Origin: an uncultured Pirellulaceae bacterium
Lineage (GTDB): Bacteria > Planctomycetota > Planctomycetia > Pirellulales > Pirellulaceae
DNA length: 41,951 nucleotides
Assembly (NCBI GenBank): GCA_937928555.1
Contig: CALFWR010000129.1
Location: 1 to 41,951 of the forward strand
Direction: 5' to 3'
Position numbers and translations under genes: made by a program. Under the pieces are notes generated by a model. The model made no database searches. It worked only from the letters and a program-made list of their open reading frames with translations, and was not told the origin of the DNA. The first letter of the stretch is position 1; every line of letters begins with the position of its first letter. Of the stretch, positions 15,539-23,547 are shown one piece after another.

Positions 15539-16615
15539 ATGCGTTTTGAAAATGTGGCTTTGGCGAGTATCGGGTACGTGCTGCCCGAGGAGATTTGGAC
15601 GACGTCGGATGTCGAATCAAAACTGGCTCCGCTCTATCAGCGATTGAAGCTTCCCGAAGGTCGGCTTGAATTGATGACCGGCATTCGCGAACGGCGATTT
15701 TGGCGTCCCGGCGTGACGTCGGGAGAGCTTAGCGTGAAAAGCTGCACTCACGCGCTGCGGGCCGCGGGGGTTGATGCAACTGAAGTCGGTTGCCTGATCC
15801 ATGGCTCGGTGTGTCGCGATTTTCTTGAACCGGCGACTGCCTGTTCGGTTCATCATCGCGTGGGACTGCCAAGGAACTGTTTTATCTATGACGTTTCCAA
15901 CGCCTGCCTGGGAATCCTGTCGGGAATGTTGCAGGTCGCCAACATGATCGAGTTGGGGCAGATCCGTGCAGGGCTTGTGGTGGGCAGTGAAGGCGGGCGG
16001 CAGTTGGTTGAAAACACGATCCGTACGCTTAACGCCGATACTTCACTGACGCGAAAGACGGTCAAGAATGCGATCGCCAGCCTGACGATCGGATCAGCCA
16101 GTTGTGCGGCACTGCTGACTCACCGCGAGGTTGCGTCGTCGGCATCTCGCTTCTTGGGCGGTGCGGTTGGTGCCAACACCGCACATCATGAGCTTTGTCA
16201 GAGCCATGAAGACCAGGTTGGTGCTTCAATGCAACCGCTGATGGCGACCGATTCCGAAGCACTGATGAAGGCCGGGGTGGCAACCGGTGTCGAGACGTTT
16301 GGGCCTTTCCTGGACGCCGTTGGCTGGAAGAAAGAGGATATCGATCGCAGCGTTTGTCACCAGGTGGGAACAGCTCATCAAAAGCTGATGCTGGAATCGT
16401 TGGGGATGGATCCGGAAGTTGACTATGCGACCTTTGACTGGCTTGGGAACACCGGTTCTGCGGCGCTACCATCTGCGTTGGCGTTGGCTTGCGAGAAGAA
16501 CTTTGTCGCATCCGGACACAAGGTCGGGCTGTTGGGAATCGGGTCAGGAATCAATTGCACCATGCTGGGCGTAGAATGGGGCGAGACTTCGGTCAGCGGT
16601 TCCATTGGGTTTTAG
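15539..16615 (+). CDS. oleA: OleA-like 3-oxoacyl synthase III family thiolase
   Basis: A 358-residue FabH-superfamily enzyme. The nucleophile is in DVSNACLGI (about residue 121), the His in CHQVG (about 276) and the Asn in WLGNTGSAA (about 306). Features closer to OleA than to FabH are the opening RFENVALASIG, the LEPATACSVHHRVG stretch, and the C-terminal LLGIGSGINCTMLGVEW. OleA condenses two acyl-CoAs to a beta-keto acid, the first step to long-chain olefins or ketones. The oleBCD genes are not adjacent. I chose ATG at 15539 over GTG at 15536; no clear ribosome site separates them. The next gene starts three bases after its stop. OleA rather than FabH activity is inference from sequence resemblance. 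Confidence 0.78.
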   Translation: MRFENVALASIGYVLPEEIWTTSDVESKLAPLYQRLKLPEGRLELMTGIRERRFWRPGVTSGELSVKSCTHALRAAGVDATEVGCLIHGSVCRDFLEPATACSVHHRVGLPRNCFIYDVSNACLGILSGMLQVANMIELGQIRAGLVVGSEGGRQLVENTIRTLNADTSLTRKTVKNAIASLTIGSASCAALLTHREVASSASRFLGGAVGANTAHHELCQSHEDQVGASMQPLMATDSEALMKAGVATGVETFGPFLDAVGWKKEDIDRSVCHQVGTAHQKLMLESLGMDPEVDYATFDWLGNTGSAALPSALALACEKNFVASGHKVGLLGIGSGINCTMLGVEWGETSVSGSIGF

Positions 16616-16618
16616 ACC

Positions 16619-17629
16619 GTGCCGGGGAATTTGGGGGCGGGTGTGAAATCCGGGGGAGCGAGTGAAAAGCAGACGATCATTGGCACTGACGAAGCCGGGT
16701 ACGGTCCAAATCTTGGCCCGTTGGTGATCGCCGGGACCGCTTGGGATTCGGACGACCCAAGCCAGATGATGCCGGATTTTGTGGTGCGAGAAAAAAGCGA
16801 TTTCAGTTCGCTGAACAAGAAAGAAAAGACCTGCCATCTGTTGGTCGCCGATTCAAAGCAGGTTTACCAGTCGGGAAAGATCCAGCTGCTGGAACGTGGC
16901 GTGTTGGCGTTCGTTTTTTCTTTGACAGGAGAGTTGCCACGGAATCTTGGGCAGCTTGCCAGATTGCTGGGGGTGAGCGATGAAGCGTTCACGATGCCGG
17001 GTTACGGAGGCGATCTGGAGTTGAGAGAGTTGCAGATACCGATTGCTGCTGACTGCGACGTCGTCGCTGAACTTGGCTCAAGATTGCGAGATCGTCCGGA
17101 CGGTCCGAAGCTGACCGCGATCGGTTGTCGGGCGATTTTTGCAGAACAGTTCAACTTGCAGTGCGAAAGTTTTGGCAACAAAGCCAACTTGCTTTCGGCG
17201 CAGACGATGAGACTGGTCAATGAACTTTCTGAAGGGGCCGGTAGAAATCTGGAAGTTTTCTGCGACAAGCATGGGGGACGCAGCCGATACGCAGGGTTGC
17301 TTCAGCAGGAGCTGTCGTTTTGCGATCGCCTGGTCCAGATCGTCGAAGAAGGTCGGGCGGTGAGTCGATATCGGGTGGGCAGTGAATCGGTCGAGGTGAC
17401 GTTTTGTGCTCGCGGGGAATCGCATCTGCCGATTGCCTTGGCTTCGATGACGGCCAAGTATCTCAGAGAGTTGTTCATGAACGGCTGGAATCGTTACTGG
17501 ATATCGCTTGTGCCAGACTTGCGGCCGACTCGCGGCTACCCTGTCGATGCCAAGCGATTCTGGTGTGAAATCGAAGAGGCCGTCAAATCATTGGGCATGA
17601 AACGATCGTCGATTTGGCGACATAGGTAA
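16619..17629 (+). CDS. divergent RNase HII-like protein
   Basis: A 336-residue protein, against about 200 for standard RNase HII. Recognisable elements are GTDEAGYGPNLGPLVIAG (about residues 22-39, equivalent to the DEAGRGPLAGP motif), ADSKQV, CDKHGGRSRYAG, RGESHLPIALASMTAKYLRE (equivalent to the D-x-x-x-P-S/A-I-A-A-A-S-x-x-A-K motif) and RGYPVD near the end. About 130 residues sit between the first and later motifs beyond what the classical enzyme has. In the first motif, Tyr replaces the usual Arg of GRG, which contacts the RNA-DNA junction. The family normally removes ribonucleotides from DNA. Start is GTG at 16619; GTG at 16643 after a G-rich run is an alternative. Probably coupled to the oleA-like gene. 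Confidence 0.7.
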   Translation: MPGNLGAGVKSGGASEKQTIIGTDEAGYGPNLGPLVIAGTAWDSDDPSQMMPDFVVREKSDFSSLNKKEKTCHLLVADSKQVYQSGKIQLLERGVLAFVFSLTGELPRNLGQLARLLGVSDEAFTMPGYGGDLELRELQIPIAADCDVVAELGSRLRDRPDGPKLTAIGCRAIFAEQFNLQCESFGNKANLLSAQTMRLVNELSEGAGRNLEVFCDKHGGRSRYAGLLQQELSFCDRLVQIVEEGRAVSRYRVGSESVEVTFCARGESHLPIALASMTAKYLRELFMNGWNRYWISLVPDLRPTRGYPVDAKRFWCEIEEAVKSLGMKRSSIWRHR

Positions 17630-17650
17630 GCCCTGACGCTGAACGTCACG

Positions 17651-17666
17651 TTAACTGGACAGTTAA
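17651..17666. promoter_or_regulatory. operator-like palindrome upstream of the glycan operon
   Basis: TTAACTggacAGTTAA is a perfect 6-4-6 inverted repeat about 300 bp upstream of the first glycan gene. Its size and position suit a dimeric regulator's operator. No regulator gene is adjacent, and no promoter boxes can be assigned with confidence. Confidence 0.3.
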
Positions 17667-17866
17667 GTTAGCGGCTGAATGTGATTTTCATGGAGCCCCT
17701 ACAGACGGACCGTTGGCTCGATTTTGTCCGTGTGATTTTGGAAAATTGGGGTGCAACGTGGGAGCGTAAGTATAGTGGGGACGGCATTTTGGGTGTTGAT
17801 TTTCACGATCCGACGGTCACATTTACTGCTTGGACGACGTTCCGATATGCCTCCCCTCCTCGCATA

Positions 17867-17935
17867 GGCGGCACCGCAAAACCGGTGTCACCCAAAGGGA
17901 CGGAGTCCGCGACGATCTCTGTCGTTGATCCCGCC
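17867..17935 (+). ncRNA. candidate structured leader RNA of the glycan operon
   Basis: Within 69 bases there is a closing pair GGCG(G)/(C)CGCC at 17867-17871 and 17931-17935. Inside it lie a 7-bp stem GGCACCG/CGGTGTC (17870-17876, 17883-17889) with a CAAAAC loop, a small CCC-AAA-GGG hairpin, GGAC-GGA-GTCC, and CGAC...GTCG. These overlap slightly, so alternatives compete. It ends 28 bases before the start codon at 17964, where a riboswitch or attenuator would act. It has a GCAAAACC...GGGACG pattern faintly like c-di-GMP-I aptamers but does not match that consensus. Called by eye only. In the rest of 17630-17963 I see no gene. Confidence 0.35.
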
Positions 17936-17963
17936 TTCCCATTCCCACACCTTACCTCGCACC

Positions 17964-20003
17964 ATGAGCCAAGCTTCCAAAGATAGTCCCGTGGCCAAAT
18001 TTTCGGGCGCGTCGATCTCTGCCGCAGATGACCTTTCGGTTGAACAGATTTCGACTTTTCAGCGCGTCCGCGATTGGCTGATCGGACACCGGCTACCGAT
18101 TCTGGTGATCGCGCACTGCGTGCTGTTCGCGTGCCTTTACTGGTTCGCGTTCATGATGCGTTTCTATTTGCAGACAGAGGAGCTTTTTGGAGGAACGGGA
18201 TTCCTCGGCGTGCCGTCAACGTACGTGAACGTCTTTTTGCAGGGAGCACCGTGGCTGGTGCTGATCAAGCTGACTGTCTTCTACGGTCTGCGAAGCTTTC
18301 ACGGTTGGTGGCGACATGTGAACTTTTCCGATTTTATCTCGTTGGTGAAAAGCGCCCTTGTGGCGACGTTTGTCATCCTGTTGGTTGACTACTTTGTGTT
18401 CCAGAACTGGACCGCTCGCGTGCCGCGAATGGTGCTGATCAACGATTTCTTTCTGACAATCGTGGTCATCGGCGGACTGAGATCCTGCTGGCGGCTGTGG
18501 GATGAGAGAATTGCTCCGCTGGACCGAAGCCGTGACAACGAAAGGTCTCTACTGGTCGGTGCGAATTTTAAAGAAGCTCGGATGGCCCATCTGATCAACG
18601 GCCAACACCAACTCAAAACCCGGATCGTGGGTTTGGTTTCGCCCAAGGACTATCCGCGCGGACGTCGCTTCAGCGACCTGAGAATTGTCGGAAGGCTCGA
18701 CAACCTAGGTGAACTCATGAAAGCCCATCGGGCCAAGACTCTGTTTGTGATCACCGGCAAGCTAAAAGGCAAGCAGTTGAGAGACCTGCTGGAATCGGCT
18801 TCGAACGAGGGATTCCGGATCAAGATTTTGCCTCCGCTGGAAGACCAGTTGCGTGGCCTCGATCGCGTACCGATTCGTGACGTGTCCTTTGATGACCTTC
18901 TTCGCCGCAAGCCCGCGTCACTGGATTTTGAAGAGATCGGAAAGATCACCGAAGGAAAAACGATCCTCGTAACGGGCGCTGGTGGCTCGATCGGATCGGA
19001 GCTTTGCCGGCAGCTTTGCAAATTCAATCCTGCCAAAATGGTGTTGCTGGGGCGTGGAGAGAATCGCATCTATCAGATATCCCGCGAGCTGGTCGAAGCC
19101 GAGCCACATATCGAATTCACACGCGTGATCGCCAATATCACCGACCAGGGCCGCATTCGGGCTGCGTTCGATCAACATCGACCGCATCTGGTGTTCCATG
19201 CCGCGGCCCACAAGCATGTACCGCTGGTGGAAGAAAACATCGGCGAGAGCATCATTAACAACATTCACGGCACGCGAGTGGTCGCTGACATGGCGGACCA
19301 GTTTGGCGTTGAGCGATTCGTGATGGTGTCGACCGACAAAGCCGTCAACCCGACCAGCATCATGGGGTGCACCAAACATATGGCCGAGCGCTACTGCCAG
19401 GCGTTGGGCGAAAAGTCATCGACCGCTTTCATTTCAACACGGTTCGGCAATGTGCTTGGTTCAGCCGGAAGCGTCGTTCCTCTGTTCCAGGAACAGATTC
19501 GCAAAGGCGGCCCGATCACGATTACCGACGAAAGAATGACCCGTTATTTCATGACGATACCCGAAGCGTCGCAGTTGGTTTTGCAGGCAGCTTCGATGGG
19601 TCGCGGCGGTGAGATTTTTGTGTTGGAAATGGGTCAGCCGGTAAAGATCATTGACTTGGCACACGACCTGATTCGTCTGGCTGGTCATTCGCCCGGATCG
19701 ATCGACATCGAAGTCCGCGGGATGCGGCCCGGCGAGAAGCTCTACGAAGAGCTTTACTACGGCGACGAAGAGCCAATCCCGACGTCGCACAGCCAGATTC
19801 TTTCGGCGCACAGTCGCGTGTTCCGGTTCGAAGAAGTCGAACATCAAGTGCAACGTTTGATCGAAGCAGCCTACGAACCGTCAGAAAAGATTCGATCGAT
19901 ATTGAATGAAATGATTCCGGAATTCATCTGCGAAACCGAACCGCCAGAAACCACGCCGGAAAGTGTTGCACTGAAATTGCCCGGCCCGAGGTCCGTTTCC
20001 TAG
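17964..20003 (+). CDS. pglF: PglF/WbpM/CapD-type UDP-GlcNAc 4,6-dehydratase, membrane-bound
   Basis: A 679-residue protein. The N-terminal third holds four transmembrane helices (IVIAHCVLFACLYWFAFMM onward) and a CoA-binding-like Rossmann domain (ERSLLVGANFKEARMA). The C-terminal half is an extended SDR with TGAGGSIGSEL (about residue 333), FHAAAHKHVPL and the active-site stretch STDKAVNPTSIMGCTK, in which Met replaces Tyr as usual for this family. It converts UDP-GlcNAc to UDP-2-acetamido-2,6-dideoxy-4-hexulose, the first step to N,N'-diacetylbacillosamine, at the inner membrane. PglE, PglD and PglC homologues follow in the same gene run. Start chosen at MSQASKD. It leads the operon, directly behind the structured leader. 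Confidence 0.9.
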   Translation: MSQASKDSPVAKFSGASISAADDLSVEQISTFQRVRDWLIGHRLPILVIAHCVLFACLYWFAFMMRFYLQTEELFGGTGFLGVPSTYVNVFLQGAPWLVLIKLTVFYGLRSFHGWWRHVNFSDFISLVKSALVATFVILLVDYFVFQNWTARVPRMVLINDFFLTIVVIGGLRSCWRLWDERIAPLDRSRDNERSLLVGANFKEARMAHLINGQHQLKTRIVGLVSPKDYPRGRRFSDLRIVGRLDNLGELMKAHRAKTLFVITGKLKGKQLRDLLESASNEGFRIKILPPLEDQLRGLDRVPIRDVSFDDLLRRKPASLDFEEIGKITEGKTILVTGAGGSIGSELCRQLCKFNPAKMVLLGRGENRIYQISRELVEAEPHIEFTRVIANITDQGRIRAAFDQHRPHLVFHAAAHKHVPLVEENIGESIINNIHGTRVVADMADQFGVERFVMVSTDKAVNPTSIMGCTKHMAERYCQALGEKSSTAFISTRFGNVLGSAGSVVPLFQEQIRKGGPITITDERMTRYFMTIPEASQLVLQAASMGRGGEIFVLEMGQPVKIIDLAHDLIRLAGHSPGSIDIEVRGMRPGEKLYEELYYGDEEPIPTSHSQILSAHSRVFRFEEVEHQVQRLIEAAYEPSEKIRSILNEMIPEFICETEPPETTPESVALKLPGPRSVS

Positions 20004-20024
20004 CCGTCGAACCTTAAGAGCCCG

Positions 20025-20945
20025 TTGATCCATCCAGTCAGTATCTTGAATCTGCCAAGCTTTCTCGTCATTGGAGCCATGAAGTGTGCGACGACAACGC
20101 TTCATCAGGATCTCGTCAAGCACCCCGATATCTTTTGTGGTGTCAAAGAGTTGAATGCGTTGACGCACCGGTCGGTTGATAAACAAAGTCAGGCCACCGA
20201 AATATACAAACACAATTTTCGAAAAGCCGACAGCAAACAGATTCTTGGAGATGTCTCAACCCACTATTCGATGTTGCCGGACTATCCCGGGGTAGCGGAT
20301 GTTGCTGCCGAGCTACTTGGTTCTGACCTGAAAATCATCTACCTCGTTCGGGAGCCAATCAGACGTTGCCTGAGTCATCACCAGCACATGATGAACGAAT
20401 CGACGGACCAAAAAATGGGCCCGGATGTCAATTTCGAAATTCGAAACAACCCCGCACCCATCGCCTACAGTCGATACGCAATGCAACTCGAACCATGGGT
20501 CGAAAAGTTCGGCATCGACCAGATCAAAGTTGTTAAATTTGAAGAGTACGTTGCCGATCGAGTTGACGTTGTCGCAGAAATCTTTGATTTCCTGGACGTA
20601 AATCCGGTAGAAATCGAAGCCGACCCGGCAGGTGCGAATCGCGGCCACAGCCGGTTGGTTGCCGGCAAGCTGATGACAAGTCTTTGGCATTCGAAAGTGT
20701 TTCAACGAATTCTTAAACCTGTGTCGCCTTCGTTTGTCCGAACTGCCGCTCGCAGTGTCCTGTTAAAAAAAGCAACTCAGGCAAGCATTCCGCCAACGGC
20801 GGATACGATTGACCTGATTTTCGAAAGCGTCAGGCAGGATGCGGAGAAATTGCAACAGATGACCGGGCGTAGCAAGCCGTACTGGGATCTGGAAAAGACC
20901 AGATCAGAATTCATAACGCAGCTTGGCGAACAATCCAACAATTGA
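20025..20945 (+). CDS. PAPS-dependent sulfotransferase 1
   Basis: A 306-residue cytoplasmic sulfotransferase. The 5'-phosphosulfate loop is LVIGAMKCATTTLHQDL (about residues 13-29) and the 3'-phosphate-binding segment is YLVREPIRRCLSHH (about 105-118), with a downstream KFEEY. Its pattern resembles the heparan/N-deacetylase-type sulfotransferases more than the aryl type. It transfers sulfate from PAPS to a sugar hydroxyl or amine; the glycan context makes a saccharide acceptor likely. The start appears to be TTG at 20025, with AAGAG just upstream; a second TTG at 20046 is possible. It follows pglF by 21 bp and overlaps the next gene. Confidence 0.85.
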   Translation: MIHPVSILNLPSFLVIGAMKCATTTLHQDLVKHPDIFCGVKELNALTHRSVDKQSQATEIYKHNFRKADSKQILGDVSTHYSMLPDYPGVADVAAELLGSDLKIIYLVREPIRRCLSHHQHMMNESTDQKMGPDVNFEIRNNPAPIAYSRYAMQLEPWVEKFGIDQIKVVKFEEYVADRVDVVAEIFDFLDVNPVEIEADPAGANRGHSRLVAGKLMTSLWHSKVFQRILKPVSPSFVRTAARSVLLKKATQASIPPTADTIDLIFESVRQDAEKLQQMTGRSKPYWDLEKTRSEFITQLGEQSNN

Positions 20946-21846
20946 CGGAGCCTTTCGCAGTTCAGTGACAACCAAGAAAGACATTGTCAACTCCAGTCTC
21001 TCTGATCGAGTCAGTTGGACAGGACAGTCCCAGGCTCGTGTTCGCAAGTACGGACGTGTGATTGCTGTTGCCAAACGATTTTCAATCTTCTTTGGCAAAA
21101 CGTTCCCCAATGCATTCCCGCTTGTTTTCGTATTGGGGCATCCCAAGAGTGGCACCACGTGGATGTGCCAATTGCTGGCGGACTATTTTCGCCTGCCGTT
21201 CCCGCAACATTCGATTATGCCCATTGGATGTTCCGCGGTTGTGCACAGCTTCGAAGCTCCCTCAAAGAAATATCGCAAGGGTGTGTATATGATCCGGGAC
21301 GGACGGGACACCGTTGTATCGACCTACTTTCATGTGCGTGGTCGATTGTTGGCTGGTGGAAAGGAACGTCACAACAGGACGTTGTTCGCGGGCTTGGACC
21401 CGAATGCAGAACCGTCTGCCAACATTGCGACATTTTTGCGTCGACTGCACGCCAATCCAACCGGTGGGCTTTCAAAGCTTCCAAGTTGGGGGCAGCATGT
21501 TAACGCATACTTCGAAAAGGGACACGAGAACCTGCAGATCGTGAAGTACGAGGACCTTCTTGATGACGGATGTCGCGCATTCGGGGAAGTCGTCAGCAAA
21601 ATGGCTGGCTGCGAGGCAGACGTGGAGCGAGTTGCTGATACGGTTCGACGATACTCGTTCAAAAACCAGACTGGAAGAAAGCAAGGCCAGGAAAATCGCG
21701 GCTCGTATCTTCGCAAAGGGGAAGCGGGAGACTGGAAAAACCATTTTTCCAAGGAAGCCGCTGAGGTCTTTCACCAGTACTATGGAACTGCATTGATCCG
21801 CGCGGGCTACGTGGCAGATGCGAACTGGATCAATCAGGTCCAATGA
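20923..21846 (+). CDS. PAPS-dependent sulfotransferase 2 (SULT-like)
   Basis: A 307-residue sulfotransferase of the Sulfotransfer_1 kind. The P-loop-like 5' site is HPKSGTTWMCQLL (about residue 73), the 3'-phosphate site is MIRDGRDTVVSTYFH, and near the C-terminus it has RKGEAGDWKNHFS, the hallmark loop of cytosolic SULTs. It is clearly a different subfamily from the preceding sulfotransferase, so the two probably act on different positions or sugars. Start is uncertain: TTG at 20923 overlaps the previous gene by 23 bases, and GTG at 20965 is an alternative. The stop overlaps the start of the deacetylase gene. Confidence 0.88.
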   Translation: MANNPTIDGAFRSSVTTKKDIVNSSLSDRVSWTGQSQARVRKYGRVIAVAKRFSIFFGKTFPNAFPLVFVLGHPKSGTTWMCQLLADYFRLPFPQHSIMPIGCSAVVHSFEAPSKKYRKGVYMIRDGRDTVVSTYFHVRGRLLAGGKERHNRTLFAGLDPNAEPSANIATFLRRLHANPTGGLSKLPSWGQHVNAYFEKGHENLQIVKYEDLLDDGCRAFGEVVSKMAGCEADVERVADTVRRYSFKNQTGRKQGQENRGSYLRKGEAGDWKNHFSKEAAEVFHQYYGTALIRAGYVADANWINQVQ

Positions 21847-22724
21847 TGATGTCGCTTAGAGAGACGCTACGCCATTGTGTGTTGAACGGCTTCGCCGCGG
21901 TTGACGTGATGAGAAATCGCGAAAGTCTGCTGGCGTCAAGCAAAATTGTTCAGGTGGTCAATTTTCACCACATGTACCCGTACGAAGAAACAGCATTCGG
22001 CGAGTTTCTGGACTGGTTTGCGAGTCGTTACAAAGTGATCTCCTACAGCGAGGCAGTAGAGCGGGTGCGCAGCGGGAATATCGACGCTGCTTACGGAGCG
22101 ATCACTTTTGATGACGGCCTCAAAAGCGTCCTCAGTGCCGGACGCATTCTTCAGGATCGCGGCTATTCGGCTACGTTCTTTGTCTGCTCGGGAGTCCTTG
22201 GCGAGACCTGCCCAACAAAACGAAGAGCTTTCTATGAAGGCGCTCTGATGGATTACGAGTCTGACGAATTCCTTTCGTGGGAAGACGTTGAGTTGCTTCA
22301 AAGCCAAGGTCACGAAATCGGCAATCACACCGTCAGTCATCCAAAAATAAGTCAGCTTGCGGATCGGCAGGCTCAACAAGAGATTGACCTTGCTCGCGAA
22401 TCACTTTCGCGACGCTTGGGAGACATCAATCACTTTGCCTGGCCATTCGGATCGTTTGAACTGTTGGGGCAGTCCGTGATCGAGCATTTGTGGAGTGCTG
22501 GTTACACTTCGATTGCATCAGGCGTTCGTGGTGCACACGCACCTCACACCGAGGTGACTCAAGACCTGCCGGTTGTATGCATGCGACGCGACAACGTCGA
22601 AGCACGTTGGCCCTTGGGGCACATCAAGCATTTCCTGATCAATAATGCCCAGCAGCCGGTTGGCCATCAACAATGGTGGCCGCAGGACTGGCGTATTGAA
22701 TCGCATTATTCAAATTCGAACTGA
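21843..22724 (+). CDS. polysaccharide deacetylase (NodB domain)
   Basis: A 293-residue carbohydrate esterase family 4-like protein. The metal/catalytic motif TFDDG is at about residue 89 and the His pair in GNHTVSHP at about 161-166. WPFGSF matches the later motif with a catalytic-side Pro. These enzymes remove N- or O-acetyl groups from GlcNAc-type residues of glycans or glycolipids. No signal peptide or anchor is visible, so it may act on a cytoplasmic lipid-linked intermediate, for example exposing an amine for N-sulfation; that is inference. It starts in an ATGATG overlap with the preceding sulfotransferase and ends 7 bp before the methyltransferase. Confidence 0.85.
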   Translation: MMMSLRETLRHCVLNGFAAVDVMRNRESLLASSKIVQVVNFHHMYPYEETAFGEFLDWFASRYKVISYSEAVERVRSGNIDAAYGAITFDDGLKSVLSAGRILQDRGYSATFFVCSGVLGETCPTKRRAFYEGALMDYESDEFLSWEDVELLQSQGHEIGNHTVSHPKISQLADRQAQQEIDLARESLSRRLGDINHFAWPFGSFELLGQSVIEHLWSAGYTSIASGVRGAHAPHTEVTQDLPVVCMRRDNVEARWPLGHIKHFLINNAQQPVGHQQWWPQDWRIESHYSNSN

Positions 22725-22731
22725 CATAAAA

Positions 22732-23547
22732 ATGAACGCGGATCAGGCAATCAAAGAAGTAGAGCAGGAGTTTCCGTTTGCGAACTACATGAGCGGTATC
22801 GATGACTCTCACGAGCACATTGCTGCCACCGTGAAAAAATGGGTTGCTGCTGAAGGAAAGGTTCTCGATTTTGCTTCGGGGCCATGTGACAAGGCAGTTG
22901 TGTTGCAGAAAATGGGATACCAGTGCAGCGCCTATGATGACCTTTCAGATCACTGGCACAACTTGCCGGGCAATCAGGAAACAATCATCAAATTTGCTCG
23001 CGATGCAGGCGTCGATTTCCATGTCGTCAAAGATCGAACGTTTCCGTTTCAGGAGAACACGTTTGACATGGTGATGGCCCATGCGGTGTTGGATCATCTG
23101 CACGATTCGCCGCGTGAGTTGTTGAATCAGTTGGTCAGTTTTATCAAGCCCGGCGGGTATCTGTTTGTGACCTTGCCCAATGCGGTCAACATCCGGAAAA
23201 GACTTGCCGTGATGCGAGGCCAAACGAACATGCCCGCTTACGAAAGTTACTACTGGTATCCGGGCAGTTGGCGGGGCCATGTGCGCGAATATGTGAAAGA
23301 CGACTTGAGCAAGATGTCAAATTATCTTGGGCTGGAAGTCGTGGACCTTCGTGGTTGCCATTTGTTCTCGCGTCGAGTCGGGCCGGTATTCCGACCGCTG
23401 TACCTTGCAATGTCGGCGGTCTTTACCGGTTGGCGGGATTCGTGGACGCTGGTCGCACGCAAGCCTGAAAATTGGCAACCCAAACTCGATCTCGAGAAAA
23501 ACGAATTGGACAAGATTATCACGTTGGAAGCGTTTCAACAAAAATGA
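22732..23547 (+). CDS. SAM-dependent methyltransferase (type 11)
   Basis: A 271-residue class I methyltransferase. Motif I is VLDFASGPCDKAV (about residue 44), AYDDL is the acidic motif II, and FDMVMAHAVLDHLHD is the family's post-II region, followed by LLNQLVSFIKPGGYLFVTLPN. A C-terminal hydrophobic segment (FRPLYLAMSAVFTGW) could attach it to the membrane. In this locus a sugar O-methylation or a lipid-linked step is likely, but the substrate is unknown. The start at 22732 (MNADQAI) is chosen because the longer frame overlaps the deacetylase coding sequence. The stop overlaps the next gene's ATG. Confidence 0.8.
   Translation: MNADQAIKEVEQEFPFANYMSGIDDSHEHIAATVKKWVAAEGKVLDFASGPCDKAVVLQKMGYQCSAYDDLSDHWHNLPGNQETIIKFARDAGVDFHVVKDRTFPFQENTFDMVMAHAVLDHLHDSPRELLNQLVSFIKPGGYLFVTLPNAVNIRKRLAVMRGQTNMPAYESYYWYPGSWRGHVREYVKDDLSKMSNYLGLEVVDLRGCHLFSRRVGPVFRPLYLAMSAVFTGWRDSWTLVARKPENWQPKLDLEKNELDKIITLEAFQQK

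Noticed and set aside
15536-16615. Housekeeping FabH
   Set aside because: Motifs at the C-terminus and around the active Cys fit OleA better, and no fatty-acid synthesis genes are adjacent.
17867-17935. Firm c-di-GMP-I (GEMM) riboswitch call
   Set aside because: The GCAAAACC and GGGACG pieces are there, but the tetraloop, receptor and GCAAAGCC-type segment of that aptamer are not, so it is listed only as a candidate structured leader.
17681-17986. Small gene upstream of pglF
   Set aside because: The 101-codon frame lacks a ribosome site, turns low-complexity, runs through the structured leader and overlaps the start of pglF.
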